Shown here: one piece after another, positions 7,811-17,309 of the stretch
How the letters are laid out: every line of letters starts with the position of its first letter
Position numbering within the stretch: position 1 is the first letter of the stretch
Assembly: GCA_001603275.1 (NCBI GenBank)
Contig: LUYM01000016.1
Span: 1 to 64,000, forward strand
DNA: 64,000 bases
Direction of reading: 5' to 3'
Origin: Actinomycetales bacterium Actino_02
GTDB taxonomy: Bacteria; Actinomycetota; Actinomycetes; Propionibacteriales; Propionibacteriaceae
The notes under the pieces: model-generated
The model's database searches: none
The model's input: the letters and a program-made list of their open reading frames with translations, nothing else
What the model was told of the DNA's origin: nothing
Program-made: the position numbers and the translations under genes

Positions 7811-10800
7811 AGCCAGGTCATCTCGAAGGTCTCACCCTCGCGGGCGAAGAACCCGATGATTCCCAGCGCCAGCCCGGGCAGGCCCAGCGCCACGAAGGCC
7901 ACCTGAACGAACTGCGCCGGATCGGGCACCAGCCACTTCACCAACGCCGCGAAGGCGCCACCGATGATGAGCATGGCCACGGTCTTGATCAGACCCTTCG
8001 GTAGCCAGCGCACCACATTCGGCAGGTTGGGCAGCTTCATCTGGTAGGCCGCAATCACCGACGGCACGAAGAACAGCACCGCACCGAAGGCCAGGTACCA
8101 GTTCAGGCCGATGTAGACGTAGGCGAAGAACAGGTACAGCGCCGTCCGCAGCGCCGCGGAGATGATCTGCTGCCGCGGGCTCGGGAAGCCCATCTTCGGC
8201 GGAGCTACCGCGGCCAGCCGCTGCGGGTAGTAGTGGGCGGCCATCGACTCCAGCAGGTAGCGAGCCACCATGCCGGCAGCGAACATGGCCACGATCTCGT
8301 TGGTGCTGTTCACGATCGGGAACTCCGCGCCGGCGATGGCCGAGGTCGACTTCACAATCGCCGACAGCGCCCAGGCGCCGATCAGCGTCGCCAGCACGAT
8401 GTCGGTGATCCGGTCGAAGCGCTCGGCCGGGCTCGACGACGGCGGACGACGCAGCGGACGGGCCGCCGTTCCAGCCAGCGTGGCCGCGAAGAACACCAGG
8501 CTGATCGCCAGCACGCTGCGCAGCGCCTCGGGGGAGTTGAGTCCGCCGCCGATGGTGATGGTGACTCCGTAGGCGATGGCTGCGCCGAAGCCGGCCCCGG
8601 CGTCCAGGCAGGAGATCACCACAATGGTCAGCACCAAGCCCAGTGTGGGCGGCACCGCCACCAGCCCGGCCGAGAAGGCCGCGGCCACGCCTAGGACGAC
8701 CCCGGCCACGTGGATCAGCAGCGACCACGTCCCCAGGATCGCTCGCAGGTAGGCGGCATCGCCGAACAGCCGGGCCACCATCGGCGACCAGGTGTTCAGC
8801 CGCGCCGGTGCGCTCAGGCTGAACGCGTCATAGCTGGTGACCAGGGGAGAGATCCAGGTCGCGGAGCGATCACCCCAGGCCGTCGCCTCATAGCGGAACT
8901 TGTGGTGCTTGACCTTGACCCCCTTCAGAGTGCCCTTGCCGCGTCGACCCCGGGCTGCCCCAACCGCAGTGGCAGCGGCCGCCCCGGCCGCGGCGCTGCC
9001 CAGGCCGCCGGCGCCCGCCGTGCCCGCTGCTCCGGTCGCGGCAGCGACCCCTCCGCTGGCGGCCATCGCCGACGCGCCGGCCGCACCGGCGGTCAGGACG
9101 CTGAGCAGGGTCAGGGAGGTCAGGATGGTCTTCGCCGACTCGTCGGCATGCTCGGCCGAGGTCGGGTTGTAGCTCGGGTAGCTGACCCCGCCGATCGTCT
9201 TCTGGTCTTCGGCTGGGCTGACCACCGGGGCATCGTCCGAGCCGCTGGTGCTCGGGACGGACGGCGAAGCCACCGGGGTGGTCGGCGCGCTCGGAACCTC
9301 CGACGGTGCCGCGGACGGGCTCGGCTCGGGCTGGGCCGGCGGCAGGTAGCTGCCGTTGTCGTCGGCGTCGTTGTCACCGTCGCCGGTTTCGACCTGCGGC
9401 ACCCGGACCTTGTAGGTGGCCACGGCGCGGACGCTGGTGCCGTCGGTGCCGAAGCCGTAGGCGGCCATCGTGTGCCCGCCGGCCTCCAGCTTGCTGGGCA
9501 CATTCAGCCGGACGCTGGCATTGCCGTCGGTGTCGGCGATCGCCTCACCCAGCAGCAACGGGGTCGAATAGGTGTAGATCGAGACCCGCGAACCGGGGGC
9601 GAAGCCGCTGACGGTGACCTGCAGGGTGGCGCCAACGGTCACGCTCGAGAACGCTTGGCCATGACGGTCGGTGACCGTCGCGCTGGTGTCACCGGTGGAG
9701 CTGGTCGGGGCAGCGCCGGGGGCCACCGACTTCGGAGCGGTGTACTTCCCGTCGGCCGGAGTGGCATCGGTCGAGCCCGCATCGGTGGCTGCCTCGACGG
9801 TGAAGGTGTAGGTCGTCTTCGGGTTCAGGCCGGTGACCACGCACCAGTTCTGGGTGGTCTGACAGCTCGCCCCGCCCGGATGGGCGGTCGCGGTGTAGTG
9901 CACCTCGCCGGCACCGCCGTTGTTGGCCGACGGCGTCCATGACACCGACGCCTGCTTCAAGCCCATGGTCACGGCAACCTCAGGGACGGCCGGAGGCGGG
10001 CCAGCCACCACGGTGACTCCGAGCTCGGCGGAGGCGCCCTGGTAGTCGGTGGTGGCCGGAACCTGCGCCCGCAGCACACAGCTGCCGGCCGCGTCGAAGG
10101 TGAGCGTGCGTCCATCCAGGGAGCAGCCGGCACCGCCTGCGTCGACCACCGAGTAGCTGATCGTCCCGTCGCCTTGCGTGGTTGCGGCCGGCACCGATGA
10201 ACCGTTGTCGGCAAAGGGCCACTCCGAGGCCAGCTCCCAGCCCAGGCTGCGGTCGAGCTTGGCCACCGTCACCGTGATCTCGGTGCGCGCCTCCAGGTTG
10301 TTCTCGGTGGCGGCCGCGACGGCCTGCAGCCGGCAGGTACCCAGATCACTGAAGCTGAGCTTGCCCTCGTTCAGCGAGCAGCCTGCCGAGCCGGCATCGG
10401 TGACGGCATAGCTGAGCTCGCCCTCACCGCTGGTGGCGGCCGCGGGCAGGTCATCGCCGCTGCGGCTGGGCACCAGCGAGTAGTCCGACCAGCTGATCAC
10501 CTGGTTGGACGGATCGATCTGACCGGAGATGTGCGGATCGAGGCGATAGTTCGCCGCATCGTCCCCGTCCAGACCGAGCCCGTGGACGGTCACGGTCCGG
10601 CTGCCCGCACCCGCGGCCTCGTAGCTGGCGCTCGTCACCGAGCCCGACACGCTCACCTCGTCCTCGCCGAGGACGCCGCTGAGGCCAGGGGTGCCGGTGA
10701 TCGACGCGTCGGTCGAGCCGTCGTAGTCCTTGCTCGCTGTCAGGCCGGTCAGGGTGAGCGTCCGCTTGGCCACCTCGACTTCCCGCTCAACGGCGTCGGC

Positions 10801-13062
10801 GCCGGAGAAGTCGCTGTTGCCGAGCTGGACGGCCTTGATCCGGCAAGTGCCGGACGCGACCGCCGCCAGCGTCCGATCGGAGACGGCGCAGACCTCGGGG
10901 GTCAGCGAGGTGATCTCCGGAGACAGATCGGAGCTGGCCGAGCTGGTGAACTCCTTCGACTCGCCATAGGTGAGGCTGTCGGGCAGGTGCAGACTCAGGC
11001 TCTGTGAGGCTTGGGTGATTTCGCCGGCGATCGTGGTGATCAGCCGGTAGTTGCCGGCCTGCTCTCCCTCGAGGCTGAGCCCGTTCACGGTCACGATCCG
11101 CGACCCGGCCCGGACGCTGTCGTAGCTGGCGCCGGAGATCTCGCCGGCCAGGGTCACCTGGTCGCCGTCGAGCACGCCGACGAGTTCCGGAGTGCCGGTC
11201 ACTGCGGCACTGGTGTCGCCGTCATAGGTCTTGGTGGCCGTCAGTCCGGACAGGGTGAGCGGCTGGGCTGCGATGTTCAGCTCGGCTTCGGCCGGGTCGG
11301 CCGCGGTGTAGTTGGTGTTGCCCGACTGGGTCGCCTGAACCCGGCAGGTGCCCGCGGCAATCGCGGTCAGCGTGTGGTCGCTGATCGTGCAGATGCTCGG
11401 CGTCAGAGCGGTGATCGATACGTCCAGGCCGGAGCTTGCCGATGCGCTGAATGAGCCGGACTCCTTGTAGCTCAGGCTGCCCGGCAGGTGCAGGCTGACC
11501 GTCTGAGACGCCTTGTTGATCGTGCCGGGGATGGTGTTGCACAGCTGGTAGCTGGCGGCCATCGCGCCGCTGAGGCTGAGCCCGCTGATGGTGACCGTCC
11601 GGCTGCCCGCGGTGGCTGAGTCGTAGCTGGCTCCGGTGATGCTACCGGTCAGGCTCACCGCATCGCTGCGGACGATTCCCGACAGGCCCGCGGTACCGTT
11701 CAGCGAGACGGCCGTGGTTCCGTCGTAGGTCTTGGCGGCAGTCAGGCCCGAGATGGTCAGGGTCCGGACGTCCACGCTGACCTCGGCGTCGACCGAGGTT
11801 GCCGCGGCGTAGTTCGACGTGCCGGCCTGGGATGCCCGCACCCGGCAGGTGCCGGCCGAGACTGCGGTCAGACTGCTTCCCGATGCTGTGCACACCGAGG
11901 TGGTCAGCGAGGTGACCGTCACGGTCAGGCCTGCGCTGGAGGATGCGCTGAGACTCTTCACGTCGCCATAGCTGATGGAAGTGGGCAGGGTCAGGCTGAG
12001 GGTCTGCTCGGCCTTCAGAATCTCGCCGGTGATCGTATTGCTGAGCTGATACCGGTCGGCCATCAGGCCGCTCAGGGTGAGCCCGCTGACGGTGACCGTC
12101 TGGGTTCCGGCCGACGCGGACGCGTAGCTGGCACTGGTGATGGTTCCGGCCACGCTGACCAGGTCGGAGCCGACCACACCGGACAGGGCAGGGGTGCCGG
12201 TGACGGACGCAGTGGTGGTGCCGTCATAGCGTTTGGACGCGGTCAGCCCGGACAAAGTGACCGTCTTGGGTCCGACCGTGAAGCTGCTGCGGACGGCCGG
12301 AGCCGCCTCAATCTGAGAGCTGCCGCTCTGGGTGGCTTCCAGGGTGCAGGTGCCCGCACCGGTCGTGCTGATCGTCCAGGTGCCGACGTTGTTGGTGCCG
12401 TAGCTGGCCGCCGAGACCGAGCAGACCAGCGGGTTCAGCGAGTTCAGGGTGACCTGTTGGCCCATGTTCGTGCTCGCGGTGTAGCTGGCCGTACCGCCGT
12501 AGGTGAGGCTGCTCGGGGCGGAGACGGTGATCACCTGGGGGCACTGCGTGAGCAGCGTCAGCGGGACCGTCGAGTACAAGGTGTAGGTGCCGGTCGCGTT
12601 TGCTGAGTAGGTGGTGGCGGCGAGGAAGCCGCTGGTGTTGATGCTCGCCGAGGCCAGGTATGCGTCGAGGCCGACGCCGGCATCGTCATCCTGACTGAGG
12701 ACGTGGGTGCGGTCGGCCAGCACCTGCACGAAGGGGTCGCTCAACGTGCCGTGTTCGATGTAGAAGCTGGCGCTGGAGTAGTTGTTGGCTGAGACGTACA
12801 TGTCGCCGTAGAAGCTGAAGCCGCGTGCGGGGTTCATGCACGACTGCGAGGTCAATGTCCCCGAGTACTGGTACGGGAAGCTGAGGACGGTCCCGTTATC
12901 GAGCTGAGGTGTGGCGGCCGCTTGGGTCGCGGTCGCGATCGCGAGGCCGAACATCGTCGCGCACAGCGCCACGATCGAGGCGAGTCGGTACCTGCGAGAT
13001 CGGGCACGATCTGGTCGGATCTGGGGAATGTCTATGCAGCTTGCTTTTCGAGCGCCAAGCAT
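7738..13062 (-). CDS. Giant YDG/Ig-like-repeat surface protein with C-terminal polytopic membrane domain
   Basis: 1774 aa. Basic leader and signal-type helix (about 24-48, ending TQAAA); a unique N-terminal beta region (to about 180); alternating Ig-like and YDG modules with four YDG motifs at about residues 279, 446, 613 and 779; further Ig-like modules (about 850-1040); a fibronectin-III-like module (about 1040-1130, VSWTPSANNGGAGEVHYTATAHPGG); a filamin-like module; a Pro/Ser-rich linker (about 1230-1300); one hydrophobic Ala/Gly-rich segment; and a C-terminal domain with about eight to ten helices (about 1430-1774). The extracellular part resembles adhesins. Fusing it to a multi-pass domain rather than a sortase anchor is unusual. 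The start ATG has GAGGAG 11 nt upstream. Function is not recognised. Confidence 0.85.
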   Translation of the reverse strand: MLGARKASCIDIPQIRPDRARSRRYRLASIVALCATMFGLAIATATQAAATPQLDNGTVLSFPYQYSGTLTSQSCMNPARGFSFYGDMYVSANNYSSASFYIEHGTLSDPFVQVLADRTHVLSQDDDAGVGLDAYLASASINTSGFLAATTYSANATGTYTLYSTVPLTLLTQCPQVITVSAPSSLTYGGTASYTASTNMGQQVTLNSLNPLVCSVSAASYGTNNVGTWTISTTGAGTCTLEATQSGSSQIEAAPAVRSSFTVGPKTVTLSGLTASKRYDGTTTASVTGTPALSGVVGSDLVSVAGTITSASYASASAGTQTVTVSGLTLSGLMADRYQLSNTITGEILKAEQTLSLTLPTSISYGDVKSLSASSSAGLTVTVTSLTTSVCTASGSSLTAVSAGTCRVRASQAGTSNYAAATSVDAEVSVDVRTLTISGLTAAKTYDGTTAVSLNGTAGLSGIVRSDAVSLTGSITGASYDSATAGSRTVTISGLSLSGAMAASYQLCNTIPGTINKASQTVSLHLPGSLSYKESGSFSASASSGLDVSITALTPSICTISDHTLTAIAAGTCRVQATQSGNTNYTAADPAEAELNIAAQPLTLSGLTATKTYDGDTSAAVTGTPELVGVLDGDQVTLAGEISGASYDSVRAGSRIVTVNGLSLEGEQAGNYRLITTIAGEITQASQSLSLHLPDSLTYGESKEFTSSASSDLSPEITSLTPEVCAVSDRTLAAVASGTCRIKAVQLGNSDFSGADAVEREVEVAKRTLTLTGLTASKDYDGSTDASITGTPGLSGVLGEDEVSVSGSVTSASYEAAGAGSRTVTVHGLGLDGDDAANYRLDPHISGQIDPSNQVISWSDYSLVPSRSGDDLPAAATSGEGELSYAVTDAGSAGCSLNEGKLSFSDLGTCRLQAVAAATENNLEARTEITVTVAKLDRSLGWELASEWPFADNGSSVPAATTQGDGTISYSVVDAGGAGCSLDGRTLTFDAAGSCVLRAQVPATTDYQGASAELGVTVVAGPPPAVPEVAVTMGLKQASVSWTPSANNGGAGEVHYTATAHPGGASCQTTQNWCVVTGLNPKTTYTFTVEAATDAGSTDATPADGKYTAPKSVAPGAAPTSSTGDTSATVTDRHGQAFSSVTVGATLQVTVSGFAPGSRVSIYTYSTPLLLGEAIADTDGNASVRLNVPSKLEAGGHTMAAYGFGTDGTSVRAVATYKVRVPQVETGDGDNDADDNGSYLPPAQPEPSPSAAPSEVPSAPTTPVASPSVPSTSGSDDAPVVSPAEDQKTIGGVSYPSYNPTSAEHADESAKTILTSLTLLSVLTAGAAGASAMAASGGVAAATGAAGTAGAGGLGSAAAGAAAATAVGAARGRRGKGTLKGVKVKHHKFRYEATAWGDRSATWISPLVTSYDAFSLSAPARLNTWSPMVARLFGDAAYLRAILGTWSLLIHVAGVVLGVAAAFSAGLVAVPPTLGLVLTIVVISCLDAGAGFGAAIAYGVTITIGGGLNSPEALRSVLAISLVFFAATLAGTAARPLRRPPSSSPAERFDRITDIVLATLIGAWALSAIVKSTSAIAGAEFPIVNSTNEIVAMFAAGMVARYLLESMAAHYYPQRLAAVAPPKMGFPSPRQQIISAALRTALYLFFAYVYIGLNWYLAFGAVLFFVPSVIAAYQMKLPNLPNVVRWLPKGLIKTVAMLIIGGAFAALVKWLVPDPAQFVQVAFVALGLPGLALGIIGFFAREGETFEMTWLYRFLGIPLLGFGAALATGVLVLF
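10490..12545 (-). repeat. Tandem ~501-bp repeats encoding Ig-like plus YDG modules
   Basis: The YDG codons recur at about 12225, 11724, 11223 and 10723, a spacing of 500-501 bp (167 codons). Each unit encodes GLTAxKxYDGxT, then SAS/GASY, a GSRTVTVxGLxL strand and a LxLPxSLxYxxSxxFxxSAS Ig-like segment ending AGTCRVxAxQxGNxxY. The units are diverged, so this is old duplication inside the gene. Confidence 0.85.
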
Positions 13063-13154
13063 GGCCGTATCGGCTCCTCATTGCACCGCGGTGGGGCGGG
13101 CGGACCACGGATGGCACCCCACTCGAGCCAACCTATTGCACCAGCTGCGCAATT

Positions 13155-13187
13155 CTTGGTACCCAAGCGGAATTCCACACTGGAATT
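13155..13187. promoter_or_regulatory. Two adjacent palindromes upstream of the surface-protein gene
   Basis: CTTGG-TAC-CCAAG (13155-13167) and AATTCCA-CAC-TGGAATT (13171-13187) are both perfect and lie 93-125 bp upstream of the start at 13062. Their symmetry and AT-rich composition fit operator sites. The binding protein is unknown; the LuxR-type regulator just upstream is one candidate. Confidence 0.45.
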
Positions 13188-13248
13188 GGTGCTGTCACTA
13201 GGCACTTTGTCACCCGGACGGGGGTGTCCTCTGGTCTGTGGCCGGCTG

Positions 13249-14673
13249 CTATCCCGTTCGGTTCAGGTAGGCGATCAGTTCAGCCCGCTTGTGGATGCCG
13301 AGCTTGGCGTAGATGTGCTGGATGTGGGTGTTCACGGTGTACGGCGAAATCACCAGCTTCTCGGCCACGGCGGAGGCGGTGTAGCCGCGTCCGATCAGAG
13401 CCATGATCTCACGCTCTCGCTCGGACAGCCGGTACTCCTCGGCCACCGAGTTGACCAGCGAGGCCAGCTCGGACTCCGCCTGCGGGCTGCGGGCCAGCTC
13501 CTCGATCGCGTACTCCTGTCGGACCATCGTGATCAACATGCCGGCCAACAGTGCGATCAGGGCGACGAAGGTCGGACGGACCAGTAGGTCATGCCAGCCC
13601 GGTACCCGCTCATAGATCAATGCGGTGCCATTGCCCAGACAGATACCGGCTCGAATGGCGCTGCCGGACAGGGCGAACGCGGTAGCCGGGGGCGCGTAGC
13701 CGCGCTGCGTGAGCACACCCATGTACAAGGTGAGCAGGATCTCGAACAGCGACGAGATGGCCACTGCCAGCAGGAACGCGGCGCTGTCGAGCCGTTCGTC
13801 GGCCAAAAACATCACACAGGCGATCACCAGCAGTAGCAGCAGCCAGGGGTAGACCCGGAACGCCGACCGCGGCGCCTTCGAGCTGGCCTGCAAACCGGCG
13901 AAGGCCAGAATCAGCGCGGCCCCGATCAGGATGCCGACGGTGAAGCTGTTCGCGACCGTCCCCAACGCATCCCACGGCACGATCGCGACCGTGTAGTAGC
14001 AGACATAGGCGGCGACGAACGAGATCAGCGTGACGATCACCATGGTGTGCCGCCCCTGGGTCGCCGCCTTGCTCGGCAGCAGCTTGGGTGGTCCGGACGG
14101 CACCTCACAGGTCTGCAACTGCAGCAGCAGGCCGGACGCCAGTGGAAGCAGGCTCACCAGCGCCGTCGCGCTCCAGCCAGGGGCGACCCAGGTGAGCAGG
14201 ACCAACGCGAACAGGAAGCCGCCGTAAGTAGGGGCCACCCGACGCAGAGTGAAGCGCGCCTTCTGGCAGGCGAGTCGCTCGCCCCACATCACCCACAGCA
14301 CGCCGGCGCAGGCCCCGACGACGAAGGCCGAGCAGTAGGCGACCTCAGGCCCCTCAGCGAGCATCCCCAGCGAACACAGCACTGCCGTGCCGGCCGAGCC
14401 GAGTCCGGACACCAGCCAGATCATCAGCGGGCGGGTGTCCAGGTGTCGGGTGCGTCCGAGTCGCCAGGCGAGCACCAGTGGGACGGCCGCCGCGGCGCCC
14501 AGCGCGATCAGCCAGGCGAAGGTGATCCGGTCATCGAGCAGGAACGTCGTCGGGAACGAGGTGGGCACGAACCACAAGCAGTAATGCCAGGCGAGCACCA
14601 GGGTCAGGCCCAGATACTTCAGCCGGGAGTCGAGAACGATCCGAGCAATTGGTCCGCTCGGGACTGCGCTCAT
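13249..14673 (-). CDS. Membrane-anchored LuxR-type transcriptional regulator (intact paralogue)
   Basis: 474 aa. About ten to twelve hydrophobic helices (residues about 18-395) precede a complete LuxR-type HTH at the C-terminus (about 410-470: LSEREREIMALIGRGYTASAVAEKLVISPYTVNTHIQHIYAKLG). It has no receiver domain, so signal sensing probably occurs through the membrane part. The start ATG follows GGAGAGG. It is divergent from the cai/fix cluster, the usual position of a local regulator, and it also lies directly upstream of the giant surface-protein gene. It is clearly related along its length to the IS-truncated gene at 1277-2647. Similar HTH-plus-membrane proteins are familiar from gut Coriobacteriia. 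The ligand is unknown. Confidence 0.85.
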   Translation of the reverse strand: MSAVPSGPIARIVLDSRLKYLGLTLVLAWHYCLWFVPTSFPTTFLLDDRITFAWLIALGAAAAVPLVLAWRLGRTRHLDTRPLMIWLVSGLGSAGTAVLCSLGMLAEGPEVAYCSAFVVGACAGVLWVMWGERLACQKARFTLRRVAPTYGGFLFALVLLTWVAPGWSATALVSLLPLASGLLLQLQTCEVPSGPPKLLPSKAATQGRHTMVIVTLISFVAAYVCYYTVAIVPWDALGTVANSFTVGILIGAALILAFAGLQASSKAPRSAFRVYPWLLLLLVIACVMFLADERLDSAAFLLAVAISSLFEILLTLYMGVLTQRGYAPPATAFALSGSAIRAGICLGNGTALIYERVPGWHDLLVRPTFVALIALLAGMLITMVRQEYAIEELARSPQAESELASLVNSVAEEYRLSEREREIMALIGRGYTASAVAEKLVISPYTVNTHIQHIYAKLGIHKRAELIAYLNRTG

Positions 14674-14991
14674 CCAATGGCCTCTCCGGCGGGGTGGACC
14701 TGTGCTCTAGAAGGGGATCGAGTTGGTGCCGACGATGCCAGCTAGCGTGCTTCTGTGGACGCCGGACTCGCTCACTAGTGTGCCAGCTACGAGGTCTGGC
14801 CAGTATCGCCAGATTCTGGTGAGTGGGGTCGATGAAACCTGATGCTCTTCGGGTTCACGCCGTTTTGGGGACGCTTCGGGCGTGCGCGGCCGAGCTGCTG
14901 ATCGAGAGAGTGACGCCCGGGGCCCGTGCGTCCCAAGCCACTCGCCCTGAGCTCGACGGGAGGTGGCTGTGAACACCTCGAAGGAGTCTCA
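14674..14991. promoter_or_regulatory. Divergent control region between luxR-type gene and cai/fix cluster
   Basis: These 318 bases hold no gene. TGCCAGCTA occurs twice as a direct repeat (14736-14744 and 14781-14789, 45 bp apart) on the regulator side, and a GGCCAG/CTGG-rich interrupted palindrome lies near 14797-14818. The repeats are candidate binding sites. No confident -35/-10 pair was assigned. Confidence 0.4.
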
Positions 14992-16311
14992 ATGGCGAAC
15001 TCAACGAGCAATGAGAAGACTTACGCCGACCTGAGTTCTGGTCGTCGCTGGTTCCTGCTCATCCTCGCGAGCATCGGCAGCTCGATCATCTACGCACCGG
15101 CGTACCTGAAGGCGGTCTTCTACGATCCGCTGCAGCAGGCGCTCGGCGTCACCAACACCGAACTCGGCGCCGTCTTCGGCGCCTACGCGATCACCGCCCT
15201 GATTTGCTACCTGCCCTCCGGAATCCTGGCCGACAAGATCCGGATGCGGACGCTGTCCTCGGTCGGCTTCATCTCCACGGCGGTGCTGACCTTCATCTAC
15301 GCGATGCTGCCCAGCCTCGCCGTCTTGTACGCGGTGTTCATCCTGATGGGCGTCACCACGATCCTGATCTGGTGGGGCGTGCGCTACAAGCTCGTCCGCC
15401 TAGTCTCCAAGGAGGACGAGTACCCCAAGCGGATCGGCCTGTCCTACGGCTTCTATGGCATCGCCGGACTGCTGATTGGCCTGGTCTCGACCGCAATCGT
15501 CGCCGCCGTCGGTGAGAACCTGCACCTGGGCGTCTCGATCTACCTGTTCTTCCTCAGCGCCGTCATCCTGATCCTCGGCATCCTCTCCTGGCTGTTCATC
15601 CCGAAGTTCGCCGGCGAGATCAAGACCGAGGGCGGCTTCAGCCTGGGCGAGTTCACCGCGGCCTTCCGTGACCCGGTGGTCTGGATTGCAGCCGTCTCGC
15701 TGTTCTTCGTCTACTTCTTCTACACCGGGGTCACCTACACCACTCCGTACATGACCGGTGTCCTGGGAGTCTCGCTGGCTGCGGCCACCATCGTGGCCAA
15801 CATCCGCAACTACGGCATCACCTTGCTGTCGGGCCCGATCTTCGGCTGGATCGCCAACAAGTTCCGTCCGTCGGTCGTGATCGCAGCCGGCTCGGTGGTC
15901 TTCATCGTCGCCCTGCTCGCGATGATGATGCTGCCGTCGGGTCCTGCGGTGATGGTGATCGCGTGCGTCCTGGTGGTGGTGCTCGGCTTCATCGCCAACG
16001 GCTCCTTCGGCGTGGTGTCCGCACAGCTGACCGAGGGCAAGGTTCCGCTGGGCCACTTCGGTGCAGCCACCGGCATCCTGTCGATCATCGGCTTCCTGCC
16101 CGACACCTTCTCCAGCACCTGGTTCGGGTCGATCATGGACGCCCAGACCGACGCGGCCGGCACAGTGGCCGCCGGCGCCTACCAGGAGATCTTCTGGATC
16201 CTGATCGGCTCGGCCGTCCTGGCCGCGCTGTCGTCGCTGGCGCTGTGGGCTTACCTGCGCAAGGCCCGTCCCGAGGTGGCCGCTGACGCGACCGCCGAGG
16301 TCGCGGCCTAG
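14992..16311 (+). CDS. MFS transporter, first gene of the cai/fix-type cluster
   Basis: 439 aa with about 12 hydrophobic segments and an MFS-type loop after TM2 (GILADKIRMRTLSSVG). ATG at 14992 was chosen over an upstream in-frame start because AAGGAG lies 5 nt before it. It probably imports the pathway substrate or exchanges it for the reduced product, the job done by the BCCT antiporter CaiT in enterobacteria; no BCCT gene is present here. Spacing to the next gene is only 9 bp. The substrate is inferred from neighbours, not from the sequence. Confidence 0.85.
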   Translation: MANSTSNEKTYADLSSGRRWFLLILASIGSSIIYAPAYLKAVFYDPLQQALGVTNTELGAVFGAYAITALICYLPSGILADKIRMRTLSSVGFISTAVLTFIYAMLPSLAVLYAVFILMGVTTILIWWGVRYKLVRLVSKEDEYPKRIGLSYGFYGIAGLLIGLVSTAIVAAVGENLHLGVSIYLFFLSAVILILGILSWLFIPKFAGEIKTEGGFSLGEFTAAFRDPVVWIAAVSLFFVYFFYTGVTYTTPYMTGVLGVSLAAATIVANIRNYGITLLSGPIFGWIANKFRPSVVIAAGSVVFIVALLAMMMLPSGPAVMVIACVLVVVLGFIANGSFGVVSAQLTEGKVPLGHFGAATGILSIIGFLPDTFSSTWFGSIMDAQTDAAGTVAAGAYQEIFWILIGSAVLAALSSLALWAYLRKARPEVAADATAEVAA

Positions 16312-16320
16312 GAGTCAGCG

Positions 16321-17295
16321 ATGGTTGCCCACAACAAGCTGCCTGTCCTGGACCTGATCTCGCCGCAGATGCGGGCGGTTCTGGACAAGTCCGCCGAACT
16401 GGCCCCGGACGCCTATGCGACCGACGTCAGCCTTGACCAGCAGCGATTGGCCTACGGCCGTGAGCGCCGCTACTGGAACGAGGGTGGCCCGGTGATGGCG
16501 GCGACGATCGACGACCGGATTCCGACCCCGCACGGGGAGGTGGCGATCCGTTGCTACCTGCCGGTGCCGGATGTCGATCTGCCGGCTGTCATCTACGTTC
16601 ACGGGGGCGGCTGGGTTGTGGGCAACCTCGACACTCACGATCGGATCATGCGGGCCCTTGCCGCCGATTCCGGCGCGGCCGTGATCGGCCTGGACTACTC
16701 CCTCTCTCCGGAGGCGAAGTTCCCGGTCGCAATCGAGCAGGCTGCCGCCCTGGCGCGGCACCTGCTCGATCAGCCGGGCCGCTACCACCTCGACGGCACC
16801 CGGCTGGCCTTCGCCGGCGACTCCGGCGGGGCGGCCATGTGCCTGGGAACGACGCTGCTGCTGCGCGATCAGGGCTTCGGCGTCGGGGCGGTCAAGGCGC
16901 TGATCCTCTACTACGGCCTGTTCGGGCTGCGCGACTCGGCGTCACGCCGCCTGCTCGGCGGCCCCTGGGACGGCCTCACCGAGGCCGACCTCGACTACTA
17001 CCTGGACGCTTACCTGGCCGACTCCGCTGCGATGCGCAGCCCATACCTGGACTGCCTCAGCGCCGACCTCAGCTGGGGCGTCCCGGCCACCTATCTGGCA
17101 TCGGCGGAGTTCGATCCGCTCCGTGACGATTCCACGGCGCTCGAACAGATCCTCATCGGCCACGGTGTGGACTGCCGGCACGAACAGTTCCCCGGCGTCC
17201 TGCACGCCTTCCTGCACAACTCTCGAATGCTCGACGCGGCCGTGGTCGCGCTGCGCCACGGTGGCGACTTCCTTCGCCACGCCTTCACCGACTGA
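16321..17295 (+). CDS. Alpha/beta hydrolase of the HSL/acetyl-esterase family
   Basis: 324 aa. Oxyanion-hole motif HGGGW (about residues 94-98), nucleophile in GDSGG (about 165-169), acid Asp in [10 protein letters not shown] (about 261) and His in GVLHAFLH (about 291) make a complete catalytic triad of the hormone-sensitive-lipase family. The ATG has a GGAG ribosome-binding site. It sits between the transporter and caiA, so it likely acts on the imported compound, for example hydrolysing an ester before CoA activation. Enterobacterial cai operons do not include such a gene. The true substrate is unknown. Confidence 0.85.
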   Translation: MVAHNKLPVLDLISPQMRAVLDKSAELAPDAYATDVSLDQQRLAYGRERRYWNEGGPVMAATIDDRIPTPHGEVAIRCYLPVPDVDLPAVIYVHGGGWVVGNLDTHDRIMRALAADSGAAVIGLDYSLSPEAKFPVAIEQAAALARHLLDQPGRYHLDGTRLAFAGDSGGAAMCLGTTLLLRDQGFGVGAVKALILYYGLFGLRDSASRRLLGGPWDGLTEADLDYYLDAYLADSAAMRSPYLDCLSADLSWGVPATYLASAEFDPLRDDSTALEQILIGHGVDCRHEQFPGVLHAFLHNSRMLDAAVVALRHGGDFLRHAFTD

Positions 17296-17309
17296 CAAGG
17301 AGTATTCCC

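Noticed and set aside
10490-12545. Regular repeats as a possible CRISPR array
   Set aside because: The unit is 501 bp, in frame and encodes protein modules; no short identical repeats with spacers.
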